DNA from: Planctomycetaceae bacterium
GTDB lineage: Bacteria > Planctomycetota > Planctomycetia > Pirellulales > Pirellulaceae
NCBI GenBank assembly: GCA_012729315.1
Contig: JAAYDI010000037.1
Coordinates: 1 to 46,067 of the forward strand
DNA: 46,067 nucleotides
Reading direction: 5' to 3'
A program made the translations under genes and the position numbers. Under the pieces are notes generated by a model, which worked only from the letters and a program-made list of their open reading frames with translations, did not search any database and was not told the DNA's origin. Numbering within the stretch: the first letter of the stretch is position 1; the number at the start of each line of letters is the position of its first letter. Below, in pieces: positions 28,701 to 36,652 of the stretch.

Positions 28701-29409
28701 GATTGCGACGCTCAAACGCAAGATCAGCAACATTGGCGCCGTCAACATGGAGGCCCTCAACGAACTGGATGACCTCGAGTCGCGCCACGAGAGTCTCAGC
28801 AGCCAGTTCCAGGATCTGTCCCAGGCCAAGGAATCGCTCGAGCGGATCATTCTCAAGATCAATGCCGACAGCCGCCGCCTGTTCTCCGAGACGCTGGAAG
28901 CCATCCGCAGCAACTTCCAGCAGCTCTACCGCAAGGCCTTCGGCGGCGGGAAGGCGGACATTGTGCTCGAGGAAGGGGTCGATATCCTCGAATGCGGCGT
29001 CGATATCGTGGCCACGCCCCCAGGAAAACCATCGTTCAACAATTCGCTCTTGAGCGGCGGCGAAAAAGCGCTCACCGCCGTGGCCCTGCTGCTGGCGATC
29101 TTCCAGTATCGGCCCAGCCCGTTCTGCGTGCTCGACGAAGTCGACGCGCCGTTCGACGAGGCGAACATCGGCCGGTTCATCGATGTGCTCAAGGGCTTCC
29201 TGGGGTGGACCAAGTTCGTGCTCGTTACACACTCCAAGAAAACCATGACCGCGGCCACCACGCTCTATGGCGTAACCATGCAGGAGTCGGGCGTGTCGAA
29301 ACAGGTCTCCGTGCGGTTCGAAGATGTCAGCGAAGATGGTCGCATCAGCGCGGAAGCCGTACGCCGCTCCGAGCAGCTACAAGCCGAAAAAGACGAACAG
29401 GCCGCATAA
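25771..29409 (+). CDS. smc: Chromosome segregation ATPase SMC
   Basis: 1212 residues, the usual length for bacterial SMC. The N-terminal head has Walker A GPNGSGKS (30-37). Two long coiled coils flank the hinge (about 530-650, VLGDVVGLVADTMEVP). The C-terminal head holds the ABC signature LSGGE (1094-1098) and Walker B FCVLDEVDAPFDEANIGRF, ending with KKTMTAATTLYGVTMQESGVSKQ. The dimer entraps DNA with ScpA and ScpB, not seen here. ATG 25771 lies 42 bases after the FlgI-like stop. Confidence 0.97.
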   Translation: MLKALELVGFKSFADKTRFEFPPGITVVVGPNGSGKSNLVDAIKWVLGEQSAKSLRGKDMSDVIFKGSGQGHRKVMNAAEATIVFDNSDGRLSIDAPEVHVTRRVYRSGEGEYLINRQACRLKDVRDLFRGTGVGADAYSLIEQGKVDRLLQASPRDRRAIFEEAAGISRFKAKKIEAQRRLERVDQNLLRLSDIVEEVGNRLRSVRSQAAKAQRYREYTMRLQQLRTQVALTEWRALTARLDVAEGELQRLGDMLARATAEMTAAEARVLEFETELVSVSETMREREHRAARNHEQIIAREAVIERERQHLADVDAESVRARSQLALLSCRADDVAHRLQETRAQVAAAEAEEAAITARLAEQDAEVTQTLAQLDAARNDLEGLRATYLDHVKRASQTAGEIALHETQRAATESVLQRCREHLERLERERSEHGARLEAARQAEHAAAVRLAELAGRLVTAERDRDENQRLLVSRREEVALQRARLEGVGERATLLDELERRNEGLTAGVQQVMARARREPDGVLGDVVGLVADTMEVPMQWAPLVDAALGPIAQYVVLRDDRALQAIAAGQIRLAGRVGFIALPDVPASPYTGLDLDGRDGVLGRLDRLVQPTAGMQPLIEQLLGRTWAVEMLEHARQLRAAGLTGVCLVTLAGEVVTADGTVIAGPKDVAGLISRRTELRELRREEAVLRQQVGAGEQEVLRLHENIDQQQVALRLLADQHAACGRELADHQVVCRTLDGQLAQFDDDAAEVQTELAAAEHQLEALAGQRDESGRQLAQWEAHVAELEVAVQQGEGQLDAGQRQLHEFQQRATATRVEHAKSEQRLHGMRVQLSQFETDREERARALTEVEQQLASAAQRRQAAVQNTLQATSDLAGLYLDKDALTQDIAALARRHQELAAQRAQLAEQLKAKQRELGQVRDKLHQGELAAGEVRHERATLADRLREDYGIDIAALVDDADDPQLQPCEAVEQEIATLKRKISNIGAVNMEALNELDDLESRHESLSSQFQDLSQAKESLERIILKINADSRRLFSETLEAIRSNFQQLYRKAFGGGKADIVLEEGVDILECGVDIVATPPGKPSFNNSLLSGGEKALTAVALLLAIFQYRPSPFCVLDEVDAPFDEANIGRFIDVLKGFLGWTKFVLVTHSKKTMTAATTLYGVTMQESGVSKQVSVRFEDVSEDGRISAEAVRRSEQLQAEKDEQAA

Positions 29410-29886
29410 TCGCTACAGCTTTCCGTGACCGCCTCGTGGCGCAAGCTCGGCACGGCTCACGCAGCCACTGCGGCCGCACTGCTCCGAACGCCCTCTGCAA
29501 TCGGTTTCAGCGCCTGTTCTCGCTGCGGGTTCTCTAAACGAGCCAGTCGACGCATGCGGATTCGATGCTCTGATCGGACCGTTCGTTACGATACGCGAAA
29601 CTTTCTAAAGTAATCCCCGCGCGTGAATCGAAAATAACTTGCGGAGGGAATGTCGCGTACCGCACCTGGTTGCTGGACCAACGGAGCGCACACGAGATTC
29701 CCAACAGGGGGGAACCTGCCGAGGGTATGGTCTCATGCCCTCTACGAGCATCGGGAGATCGGCCCGTCTCCGGAGTTCGTTGCGTATGCTCCTCCCGTAG
29801 CGCTAACGCGCCGAGTTTGCGTTTGAGCGAACCAGGATGGCCCCGTTGGGAGCGGTTGCGACGAAAGTCTCCCATTTTACGGAAAT
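29410..29886. other. Spacer without recognisable gene
   Basis: About 480 bases after smc. Open frames on both strands are short, Arg/Ser-rich and lack ribosome sites. No tRNA fold or clear terminator was recognised. Confidence 0.4.
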
Positions 29887-30099
29887 TCACCGTCTTAGTT
29901 CGCTCCGATTGCCGATGGATTTGAGTAGGGCGCGGATCAGAAGGAACTGAACCTCAGCCACATAGAAGCTAATTGTCGTAATGCCCCGACCCAGATTGTT
30001 TGTGCCTGGCCGACACCCACAGCCGGCGAGAAGGACCGAGACAGCGGTCAGCACCACGAACAAGGGGCGCAGCCGTCGTGCCAACCATGTGTGGCGCAC
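29887..30099 (-). CDS. Possible small lipoprotein
   Basis: 70 residues from GTG 30099. The N-terminus (RHTWLARRLRPLFVVLTAVSVLLAGC) has basic residues, a hydrophobic core and a lipobox LLAGC, as in bacterial lipoproteins; Gly- and Asn-containing sequence and a second hydrophobic stretch follow. It faces away from the response regulator gene. No family is recognised, and the start codon (GTG with a poor AGG nearby) leaves doubt that it is translated. Confidence 0.35.
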   Translation of the reverse strand: MRHTWLARRLRPLFVVLTAVSVLLAGCGCRPGTNNLGRGITTISFYVAEVQFLLIRALLKSIGNRSELRR

Positions 30100-30140
30100 G
30101 ACCTAGAACGAGTCAACGTGAGAGTAATGGAGAGCCTGCG

Positions 30141-30713
<573 letters not shown>

Positions 30714-31190
30714 CACGGTCCTGTATATCGGCAGTCGCCGCAATCGCTCATTCCGTCGTAGTCTAGACCGCTACGACGGACTTATTATACGTAGTTATTT
30801 CGATGGGACGGTCGAACGAATCGACCTGCACGGACACCGGGGATCCCGGCCCTGGCGTCCTTCCCTCGACCTGTCCGCAACGCAGCACTGACTCGCGCAG
30901 GCCCCGCGTAACGACCTTCTGACGCGACCACCTCCACCGTTTCGCTGCGCCGTTTGTCACCCGTCGCCGTGTGATCCCTGCCGGACGCGCGCACCGGCCA
31001 CTTGCGCTATCCGCGCGGCACGCCACACGCTGCTCACCCCCAATTTCAGGCCACGCACGTTACTGCAACCGGCCGACTGCGGTTGATTGGTTGTCCGGGC
31101 GGCACGCTGCTGGGGCGCTGCCTCCTGGACTGCCACACCGGACCTGCTAGACTCTTCGGCACACTGCACTTGCAGGAGGAGACGCGCGGA
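30714..31190. other. Spacer between the regulator and moaC
   Basis: About 480 bases with no credible gene. It contains the hairpin at 30752-30780 just after the regulator gene; no promoter could be assigned with confidence before moaC. Confidence 0.4.
30752..30780 (+). terminator. Perfect 10-bp hairpin after the regulator gene
   Basis: TCCGTCGTAG (30752-30761) and CTACGACGGA (30771-30780) are exact inverted repeats around a 9-base loop; AT-rich sequence follows, but no long T-run. Confidence 0.45.
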
Positions 31191-31742
31191 GTGAGCGGAC
31201 TGTCCCATTTTGACGACCAGGGCGGCAGCCGAATGGTGGACGTCAGCGCCAAGGCCGCGACGCTCCGTGTCGCCCGGGCGTCAGGCTGTATCCGTATGCT
31301 CCCGGCCGTGTTGCGGCTGATCCGGGACCGCCGCGTGACGAAGGGGGATGTGCTGGAGGTGGCTCGCCTGGCGGGCATCATGGCATCCAAGCGGACGGGA
31401 GAACTGATCCCGCTCTGCCACCCGGTGCCCGTGGAGTCGGTGACCGTCGAGTTTTCGTTTCCGGACGAGAGCACGGTGAAGGTCGAGTCGCGTGTGCGGG
31501 TGACGGCCCGGACGGGGGTGGAGATGGAGGCGTTGACGGCTGTGAGCGTGACGCTGTTGACGATCTACGACATGTGTAAGGGAATGGATCGGCGGATGGT
31601 GTTAGGGGCGATCCAACTGGAGGAGAAGTCGGGTGGGCGAAGTGGCCACTTCGTGCGCCGACTGCCCAGCGGCGGGAAGGGACCGGGAGGGGACAACGTG
31701 AACGTGGCGCAAGAGGGACCGGATCGTGAGTCGGATTGTTGA
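31191..31742 (+). CDS. moaC: Cyclic pyranopterin monophosphate synthase MoaC
   Basis: 183 residues. MoaC forms cyclic pyranopterin phosphate in molybdenum cofactor synthesis. Signatures: KGDVLEVARLAGIMASKRT (51-69), LIPLCHP (72-78), GVEMEALTA (109-117), DMCKGMDR (127-134, with the catalytic Asp/Lys region) and LEEKSGGRSG. GTG 31191 is chosen because AGGAGGA lies at 31174-31180 and the upstream frame is not MoaC-like. It overlaps the next gene by 17 bases. moaA is not in the window. Confidence 0.95.
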   Translation: MSGLSHFDDQGGSRMVDVSAKAATLRVARASGCIRMLPAVLRLIRDRRVTKGDVLEVARLAGIMASKRTGELIPLCHPVPVESVTVEFSFPDESTVKVESRVRVTARTGVEMEALTAVSVTLLTIYDMCKGMDRRMVLGAIQLEEKSGGRSGHFVRRLPSGGKGPGGDNVNVAQEGPDRESDC

Positions 31743-32730
31743 AGCGCAGCATGCCCGCAGCGAACCGCTGGCCCGGTTGTATGCGCCGGTGGCGGAGTAC
31801 CTGGAGCAAGCGGAGGGCATCCTGCAGCGGGAGATGCGCAGTCGTTTCCCCTATGTGGACGAGCTGGTGCGGTACGGTTGTCTGTTGGGTGGCAAGCGGC
31901 TGCGTCCGGCGCTGCTGCTGTTGGCAGCCCAGGCCTGCGGCCGGGTCATCCCCAAACATCTGACCCTGGCGGCCGTCGTGGAGATGGTACACACGGCCAC
32001 GCTGGTGCACGACGACGTGCTGGATGCGGCGACCGTGCGTCGCCATCTGGCTACAGTCAATGCGCGGTGGGACACGGAAGCCAGCGTGCTGCTGGGCGAT
32101 TTCCTGTTCAGTCATGCCTTCTACCTGGCCAGCACGCTGGATTCGACGTTGGCGTGTCAGCTGATCGGTCGGGCGACGAACGTGGTATGCGAAGGCGAGA
32201 TCCGGCAGAAGGGCAGCTGTGCGGATTTCACCCTGGACGAAGCGACCTACTTCGAGATTCTGGAAGCCAAGACGGCCGCCTTGTGTGCGTGTTGTTGCCA
32301 GCTGGGGGCGCACTTCGCGGGTGCTGACGCGTCGGTGGTCGAGCGTCTGACGCTGTTCGGCCGCAACCTGGGGCTCTCCTTCCAGATTGCCGACGATCTG
32401 TTGGATGTCGTGGGGGAAGAGGCCACTGTCGGCAAGTCGCTGGGCACCGACCTGGAAAAGCAGAAGCCGACGCTGCCGCTCATCCGCGCGCTGCAGGTCG
32501 CCGATGAAGCGCAGCGCGGGACGATCCTGGCTGCCGTCCACGGCCAGGTGCGCGATTCGGCGGCGACGCTCCGGGCGACTTTCGAGCGGCTGGGAACGCT
32601 CGACTACACCCGGGAAACGGCCGCTATGTTTGCCAGCCAGGCGCAAGCGCAGCTGACGTCGCTGCCCGCCAGTCCGGCCAAGGAAGCGTTGCACCGGATG
32701 GCTATGTTTGTGGTCAATCGCGCGTTCTGA
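31726..32730 (+). CDS. Trans-polyprenyl diphosphate synthase (octaprenyl-type)
   Basis: 334 residues of the polyprenyl synthetase family. The first Asp-rich motif DDVLD is at 96-100 (LVHDDVLDAATVRRH) and the second at 223-227 (IADDLLDVV). GGKRLRPALLLL at about 58 is the conserved substrate region. The enzyme extends isopentenyl units to make the side chain of menaquinone or ubiquinone; chain length cannot be read from the sequence. It starts at GTG 31726, 17 bases before the moaC stop, so its translation depends on or couples to moaC. Confidence 0.93.
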   Translation: MSRIVEAQHARSEPLARLYAPVAEYLEQAEGILQREMRSRFPYVDELVRYGCLLGGKRLRPALLLLAAQACGRVIPKHLTLAAVVEMVHTATLVHDDVLDAATVRRHLATVNARWDTEASVLLGDFLFSHAFYLASTLDSTLACQLIGRATNVVCEGEIRQKGSCADFTLDEATYFEILEAKTAALCACCCQLGAHFAGADASVVERLTLFGRNLGLSFQIADDLLDVVGEEATVGKSLGTDLEKQKPTLPLIRALQVADEAQRGTILAAVHGQVRDSAATLRATFERLGTLDYTRETAAMFASQAQAQLTSLPASPAKEALHRMAMFVVNRAF

Positions 32731-32749
32731 TCGGGCCTGGGGGGCGCGG

Positions 32750-33241
32750 TCAACGAGTGGCCGGGCCCGCATCGCGGGGCCGCGTCTCGCGGTCCTTCAG
32801 AATAGGCTGCAGCTCGTCGACGAAATCGCTCACGTCCTTGAACTCCCGGTAGACGCTGGCAAACCGCACGTAGGCGACCTGGTCGAAACTCTTCAGGTGC
32901 TCCATTACCAGTTCGCCCAGAGTGCGGGAATCGATCTCCGACTCGAAATCCGCGTAGATGGCGCTCTCGATCTCCGCCACGAGCTGATCGATCTGCTCGT
33001 CACGGATCGGGCGTTTCCAGCAGGCGCGGGCCAACCCCTGCCGGATCTTCTCCCGGCGAAACGGCTCGCGGCAGCCGTCCTTCTTGACCACCTTGACGGC
33101 CATCTCCTCCGCCCGCTCATACGTGCTGTAACGCCGGCCACAATTCAGGCATTGACGCCGGCGGCGAATGGAGAAACCGTCCTCCACCACTCGGGAGTCG
33201 ATCACTCGGTCATTGTCTTCCCGACAGAATGGGCATCGCAT
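32750..33241 (-). CDS. nrdR: Transcriptional repressor NrdR
   Basis: 163 residues. The N-terminal zinc ribbon (CPFC at 3-6, C31/C34) is followed by an ATP-cone (VVKKDGCREPFRREKIRQGL), the standard NrdR layout. NrdR senses ATP/dATP and represses ribonucleotide reductase genes at NrdR boxes; none was found here. ATG 33241 opens the canonical MRCPFC start; longer starts would add a non-family tail. It is convergent with the polyprenyl synthase. Confidence 0.96.
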   Translation of the reverse strand: MRCPFCREDNDRVIDSRVVEDGFSIRRRRQCLNCGRRYSTYERAEEMAVKVVKKDGCREPFRREKIRQGLARACWKRPIRDEQIDQLVAEIESAIYADFESEIDSRTLGELVMEHLKSFDQVAYVRFASVYREFKDVSDFVDELQPILKDRETRPRDAGPATR

Positions 33242-33389
33242 GCAGGTGAAATTTCCATGGCATACCGCTCCGACCAGTCTGCGAGCGGGTCCCATCACTA
33301 TAGCCGATACCCGGCGGGCCGGAACAGGTCCCGCGGGGGGAACCGGTCTCTTGGATCTTTGTGGGGCTCTGGGTCTCTGGGGGGAAAAG

Positions 33390-33419
33390 CGGACTGCTGG
33401 GGGCGAATGTCGCTATAAT
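33390..33419 (+). promoter_or_regulatory. Promoter with perfect TATAAT before the PH-domain gene
   Basis: A perfect -10 TATAAT lies at 33414-33419; the -35 is weak (CGGACT, 18 bases away). It stands 48 bases before ATG 33467. Confidence 0.45.
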
Positions 33420-33466
33420 GACGCTGTGCTCACTCCTTCCGCCTTAACCTAGGGAACGTCACGCCC

Positions 33467-34087
33467 ATGAATACATCGTGTCCTGTCTGCGGGGCTGCCG
33501 TGTTGCCGGCTGCAGCCTACTGTCACCAGTGTGGCCAGGCGCTCGCCGCGCCGCGCCTGTTGACCGAGCCCGCGGTGGAGGCGCTCGCCTCCGTGTCGCC
33601 GGACGATGCGGAGCAGGTGTTGTGGGAGGGGAGTTACAGTCCCAAGGCGATGCTGGGTGGCTGGATGGGCGCGGCGGTCCTGACGGTGGTCGTGGCGGCT
33701 GTCGGGGGGCGGTCTGATCTGCAGCGGGGGCTGTTTCTCGGACTGCTGACCGCCGTCCTGTGCTTCGGCGCGACGGGGCTTTACGCGATGTACCGCAGGC
33801 TCAGTACCCACTACCGGCTGACGTCGCAGCGGTTTGTCCACCAGCAGGGGCTGTTTCGCCGGACGACGGACCGCATCGAAGTGATCGATGTGGATGATGT
33901 CGCCTATTCGCAGGGGCTTCTGCAGCGCATGATCGGAGTGGGGACGATCAAGATCATGTCCAGCGATACGTCGCACGCGGAGCTGTATCTGGAGGGCATC
34001 GACCGGGTGGCGCACGTGGCGCAGCTGATTGACGACGCGCGCCGCGCGGAGCGCCGCCGTCGCGGGCTGTTCATCGAGTCGATCTAG
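33467..34087 (+). CDS. Membrane protein with zinc ribbon and bacterial PH domain
   Basis: 206 residues. A zinc ribbon at the N-terminus has C5/C8 and C19/C22. Two hydrophobic segments (about 62-80 and 87-106) form the membrane part, and the C-terminal 80 residues match the bacterial PH/DUF304 type domain (YRLTSQRFVHQQGLFRRTTDRIEVIDVDDV). Such proteins are common and their function is unclear; they may bind lipid or protein at the membrane. A promoter with a perfect -10 stands upstream. Its 3' end overlaps rpoN tail to tail by 4 bases. Confidence 0.85.
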   Translation: MNTSCPVCGAAVLPAAAYCHQCGQALAAPRLLTEPAVEALASVSPDDAEQVLWEGSYSPKAMLGGWMGAAVLTVVVAAVGGRSDLQRGLFLGLLTAVLCFGATGLYAMYRRLSTHYRLTSQRFVHQQGLFRRTTDRIEVIDVDDVAYSQGLLQRMIGVGTIKIMSSDTSHAELYLEGIDRVAHVAQLIDDARRAERRRRGLFIESI

Positions 34088-35580
34088 CTGCGCTGGGACC
34101 AGTCGCGCCGCTGGCGCGAGCTGGGGATACCCATCTTCTGGCGATACTTGGTGACGGTGCGGCGTGCGACCTTCACGCCCTGTTTTTCCAGCTCGCGCAC
34201 CAGGTCATCGTCGCTCAGCGGGTTGGACTTGTCCTCGTTGTCCACCAGTTCCTGCAGTTTGATCCGGATGGTGTCCCAGGCCACATCGTCGCCGTCTTCG
34301 CTGCGAGTGCCACCGACGAAGAACCGTTTGAGGGCGAACATGCCGCGAGGGGTCTGCACCCACTTGTCGTCTACGGCGCGGCTGACGGTCGTCACGTGTA
34401 CCCCGACCCTGTCGGCGATTTGCTGCATCTTCAGCGGCACGATGAACTCCGGGCCGTCATCGAGAAACCGTTTCTGGTGGTCCACGATGGCCTGTGTGAC
34501 CTTGGTCAGCGTACTGCGCCGCTGCTCGATCGAATCGATCAACCACTGCGCGGCGTTGATCTTGCGTTTGATGAATTCGCGCTCTTCCGGCGTGGCCTTG
34601 CCGGTGAGCATCCGCTGGCGATAGTACTCGCTGATGTACAGCCGCGGCGTGCGGGTGTCTTCGAGCACGATGCGGTAGGATCCGTCGTCCGCCTGTTCGA
34701 CCGTGATGTCGGGGGTCACGGTCGGCACGTAGGAATCGACGAACTGTGCCCCGGGCTTCGGGTTGAGCTTGCGCAGCTGCTCCCAGGCCTGCTGGATCCG
34801 CTCGATCGAGTAGCCGGTCTTCCGTTCGATCAGGGGCAGCCGGTTGTCGCGGAGATCCTCCAGATGGCTGGTAATGAGCGTTTTGAGTTCCTCGTAGAAC
34901 GGCATGTCGGGGGTGATCTGGGCCAGCAGGCACTCGCGCAGATCCCGGGCGGCGATCCCGGGCGGATCCAGGTGCTGGACGATTTCCAGCGCCCGCCGCG
35001 CCACTTCGAGTTGAGCCAGGTCTGCGTCGGGAGGCAGCAGGTCTTCCAGGCTGGACTTCAGGTACCCGCCGTCGCTCGCGTCGAGCGCGGAGATAATCCG
35101 TTCCGCCATTGCCGCCAGCTCCGGCTCCAACTCCATCTCGCCGATCTGGCGCATGAGGTAATCGTTGAGCGACTCGGGACGGGCCACGACGTTGGCCATG
35201 GCGTCGTGCTTGCGATCCGCCTCCTCCTCGATCCGCGTGAGAGACCGGCGGGGCCCGTCATCAAAGGTGCCGGGGGCCTCCGAATCCATGTTGATCAGCC
35301 GTTCGAAATCGTCGACGTTATCTTGGGTCTCGTCGACAACCATCTCCCGCTCCGTCTCGGCCGGCGCGTCCGGATTATCTCGTTCGGCCGGCTCATCCGG
35401 CAAGGTGGGATCCTGTTCCTGGATCTCCAGCACCGGGTTTTCGTTCATCTCCTGTTCGATGCGGTCCTGCAGGGCCATGATCGGCAGTTGCAGGATCTCC
35501 ATGGACTGGATCATCCGCGGCGCCAGCTTCTGGACCTGCGTCTGAACCTGCCGTGCTTCCAGACCTAAGGATAGTCTCAT
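34084..35580 (-). CDS. rpoN: RNA polymerase sigma-54 factor
   Basis: 498 residues. Region I begins MRLSLGLEARQVQTQVQKLAPRM with glutamines; an acidic region II follows (EERDNPDAPAETE-like); the core-binding and DNA-binding regions end in the RpoN box ARRTVTKYRQ (472-481). It directs core RNA polymerase to -24/-12 promoters, which need enhancer-binding ATPases to open. ATG 35580 gives the canonical start; the longer upstream frame is not RpoN-like. It lies 101 bases downstream of recR on the same strand. Confidence 0.97.
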   Translation of the reverse strand: MRLSLGLEARQVQTQVQKLAPRMIQSMEILQLPIMALQDRIEQEMNENPVLEIQEQDPTLPDEPAERDNPDAPAETEREMVVDETQDNVDDFERLINMDSEAPGTFDDGPRRSLTRIEEEADRKHDAMANVVARPESLNDYLMRQIGEMELEPELAAMAERIISALDASDGGYLKSSLEDLLPPDADLAQLEVARRALEIVQHLDPPGIAARDLRECLLAQITPDMPFYEELKTLITSHLEDLRDNRLPLIERKTGYSIERIQQAWEQLRKLNPKPGAQFVDSYVPTVTPDITVEQADDGSYRIVLEDTRTPRLYISEYYRQRMLTGKATPEEREFIKRKINAAQWLIDSIEQRRSTLTKVTQAIVDHQKRFLDDGPEFIVPLKMQQIADRVGVHVTTVSRAVDDKWVQTPRGMFALKRFFVGGTRSEDGDDVAWDTIRIKLQELVDNEDKSNPLSDDDLVRELEKQGVKVARRTVTKYRQKMGIPSSRQRRDWSQRS

Positions 35581-35681
35581 GGCGACATCTGCTTTCTGTC
35601 GTCCTGCCAGCACCACACCGTGCGGTGCGGCACCCACATCGCGCCCACCCCAAACCTACCACTGAAACGGGTACGATGACA

Positions 35682-36281
35682 TCAGAATCTCTGGCGACCG
35701 GCCAAGGCGTCCGCCAGGATTTCCTTGTTTGTGAACTCGAGCACGCTGCCGGGCGTAATCCCCCGCGCCAAGCGGGTGATTTCCACGGGCAACTCCGCCA
35801 GCAGATTGGAGATGTGCAGCGCCGTCCCGTCGCCTTCGACGGTCGGGTTGGTGGCCATGATCACCTCGCGGAACTCTCCCTGCCGTACACGCTCCACCAG
35901 CGCTTCGAGCGTCAGTTGGTCCGGCCCTACGCCATCGAGCGGCGCGATGCGTCCGAGCAGCACGTGGTAGAGACCGTGGTACGTCCCCGAGGCCTCGAGC
36001 GACATGAGGTCGCGCGGCTGCTCCACCACGCACAGCAACGTCTGGTCCCGCTTCGGATCCTGACAGATCCCGCACACATCCTGTTCCGCCAGATTGAAAC
36101 AGACCCGGCAGTAATGGACGTTCTCCCGCACCTGGCGAATGGCGTCCGCCAGAGCCATCGCTTCCGGAGCACTGACCCGCAGCAGGTGATACGTCAGACG
36201 TTCCGCCGACTTGCGGCCAATGCCTGGCAGCCTGCCCAACTGCTCAATCAGATTCGCAACCGATTCCGTTAGTTGCGTCAT
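35682..36281 (-). CDS. recR: Recombination mediator protein RecR
   Basis: 199 residues, typical. A helix-hairpin-helix (LGRLPGIGRKSAERL), a zinc motif with C58/C61/C70/C73 and a Toprim domain (LLCVVEQPRDLMSLE, MATNPTVEGDGTA) are all visible. It loads RecA on SSB-coated gaps with RecF/RecO. It follows ybaB by 14 bases in the dnaX operon. Confidence 0.97.
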   Translation of the reverse strand: MTQLTESVANLIEQLGRLPGIGRKSAERLTYHLLRVSAPEAMALADAIRQVRENVHYCRVCFNLAEQDVCGICQDPKRDQTLLCVVEQPRDLMSLEASGTYHGLYHVLLGRIAPLDGVGPDQLTLEALVERVRQGEFREVIMATNPTVEGDGTALHISNLLAELPVEITRLARGITPGSVLEFTNKEILADALAGRQRF

Positions 36282-36295
36282 ATCCGCACCTGTCG

Positions 36296-36652
36296 TCAGG
36301 AGTCGCCGCCGGAGAGTTGCGCCAGCGCTTCGTTGAGGCCCGGCAGATTCAAGCCGGCCGTCATCGACTGGATCGCCTCGCGATGCAGCTGCTTCGCCTT
36401 CGCCTGGGCCTGGTTGATCGCGGCCGGCAACAGCTCCTCGAGCATCTCCTGGTCGCCGGAAGCGAACAGCGTGGGGTCCACACGGGTCCGCAACACTTCC
36501 CCTAAACCATTGACTTCGATTTCCACCAACCCGGCACCCGCAGCGCCGGTGGCCCGGGCCGCTCTGAGTTGCTCCTGGATCTCCTGCACCTTGCCCCCCA
36601 TCTGCTGAGCGGTCTTCATCAAGGAGGCGAGGTTGCCGATTCCCTTAAACAT
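36296..36652 (-). CDS. YbaB/EbfC nucleoid-associated protein
   Basis: 118 residues with the typical YbaB core (MFKGIGNLASLMKTAQQMG, helices and EIEVNGLGEVLRTRVDP). It binds DNA without strict sequence preference. ATG 36652 is 8 bases before the dnaX stop on this strand, so the two are translationally coupled; recR follows. The dnaX-ybaB-recR order is conserved across bacteria. Confidence 0.93.
   Translation of the reverse strand: MFKGIGNLASLMKTAQQMGGKVQEIQEQLRAARATGAAGAGLVEIEVNGLGEVLRTRVDPTLFASGDQEMLEELLPAAINQAQAKAKQLHREAIQSMTAGLNLPGLNEALAQLSGGDS

Noticed and set aside
29534-29890. 118-residue minus-strand frame after smc
   Set aside because: Basic, low-complexity sequence without start signal or known motif.
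34396-35568. 390-residue frame antisense to rpoN
   Set aside because: rpoN motifs occupy the other strand completely.
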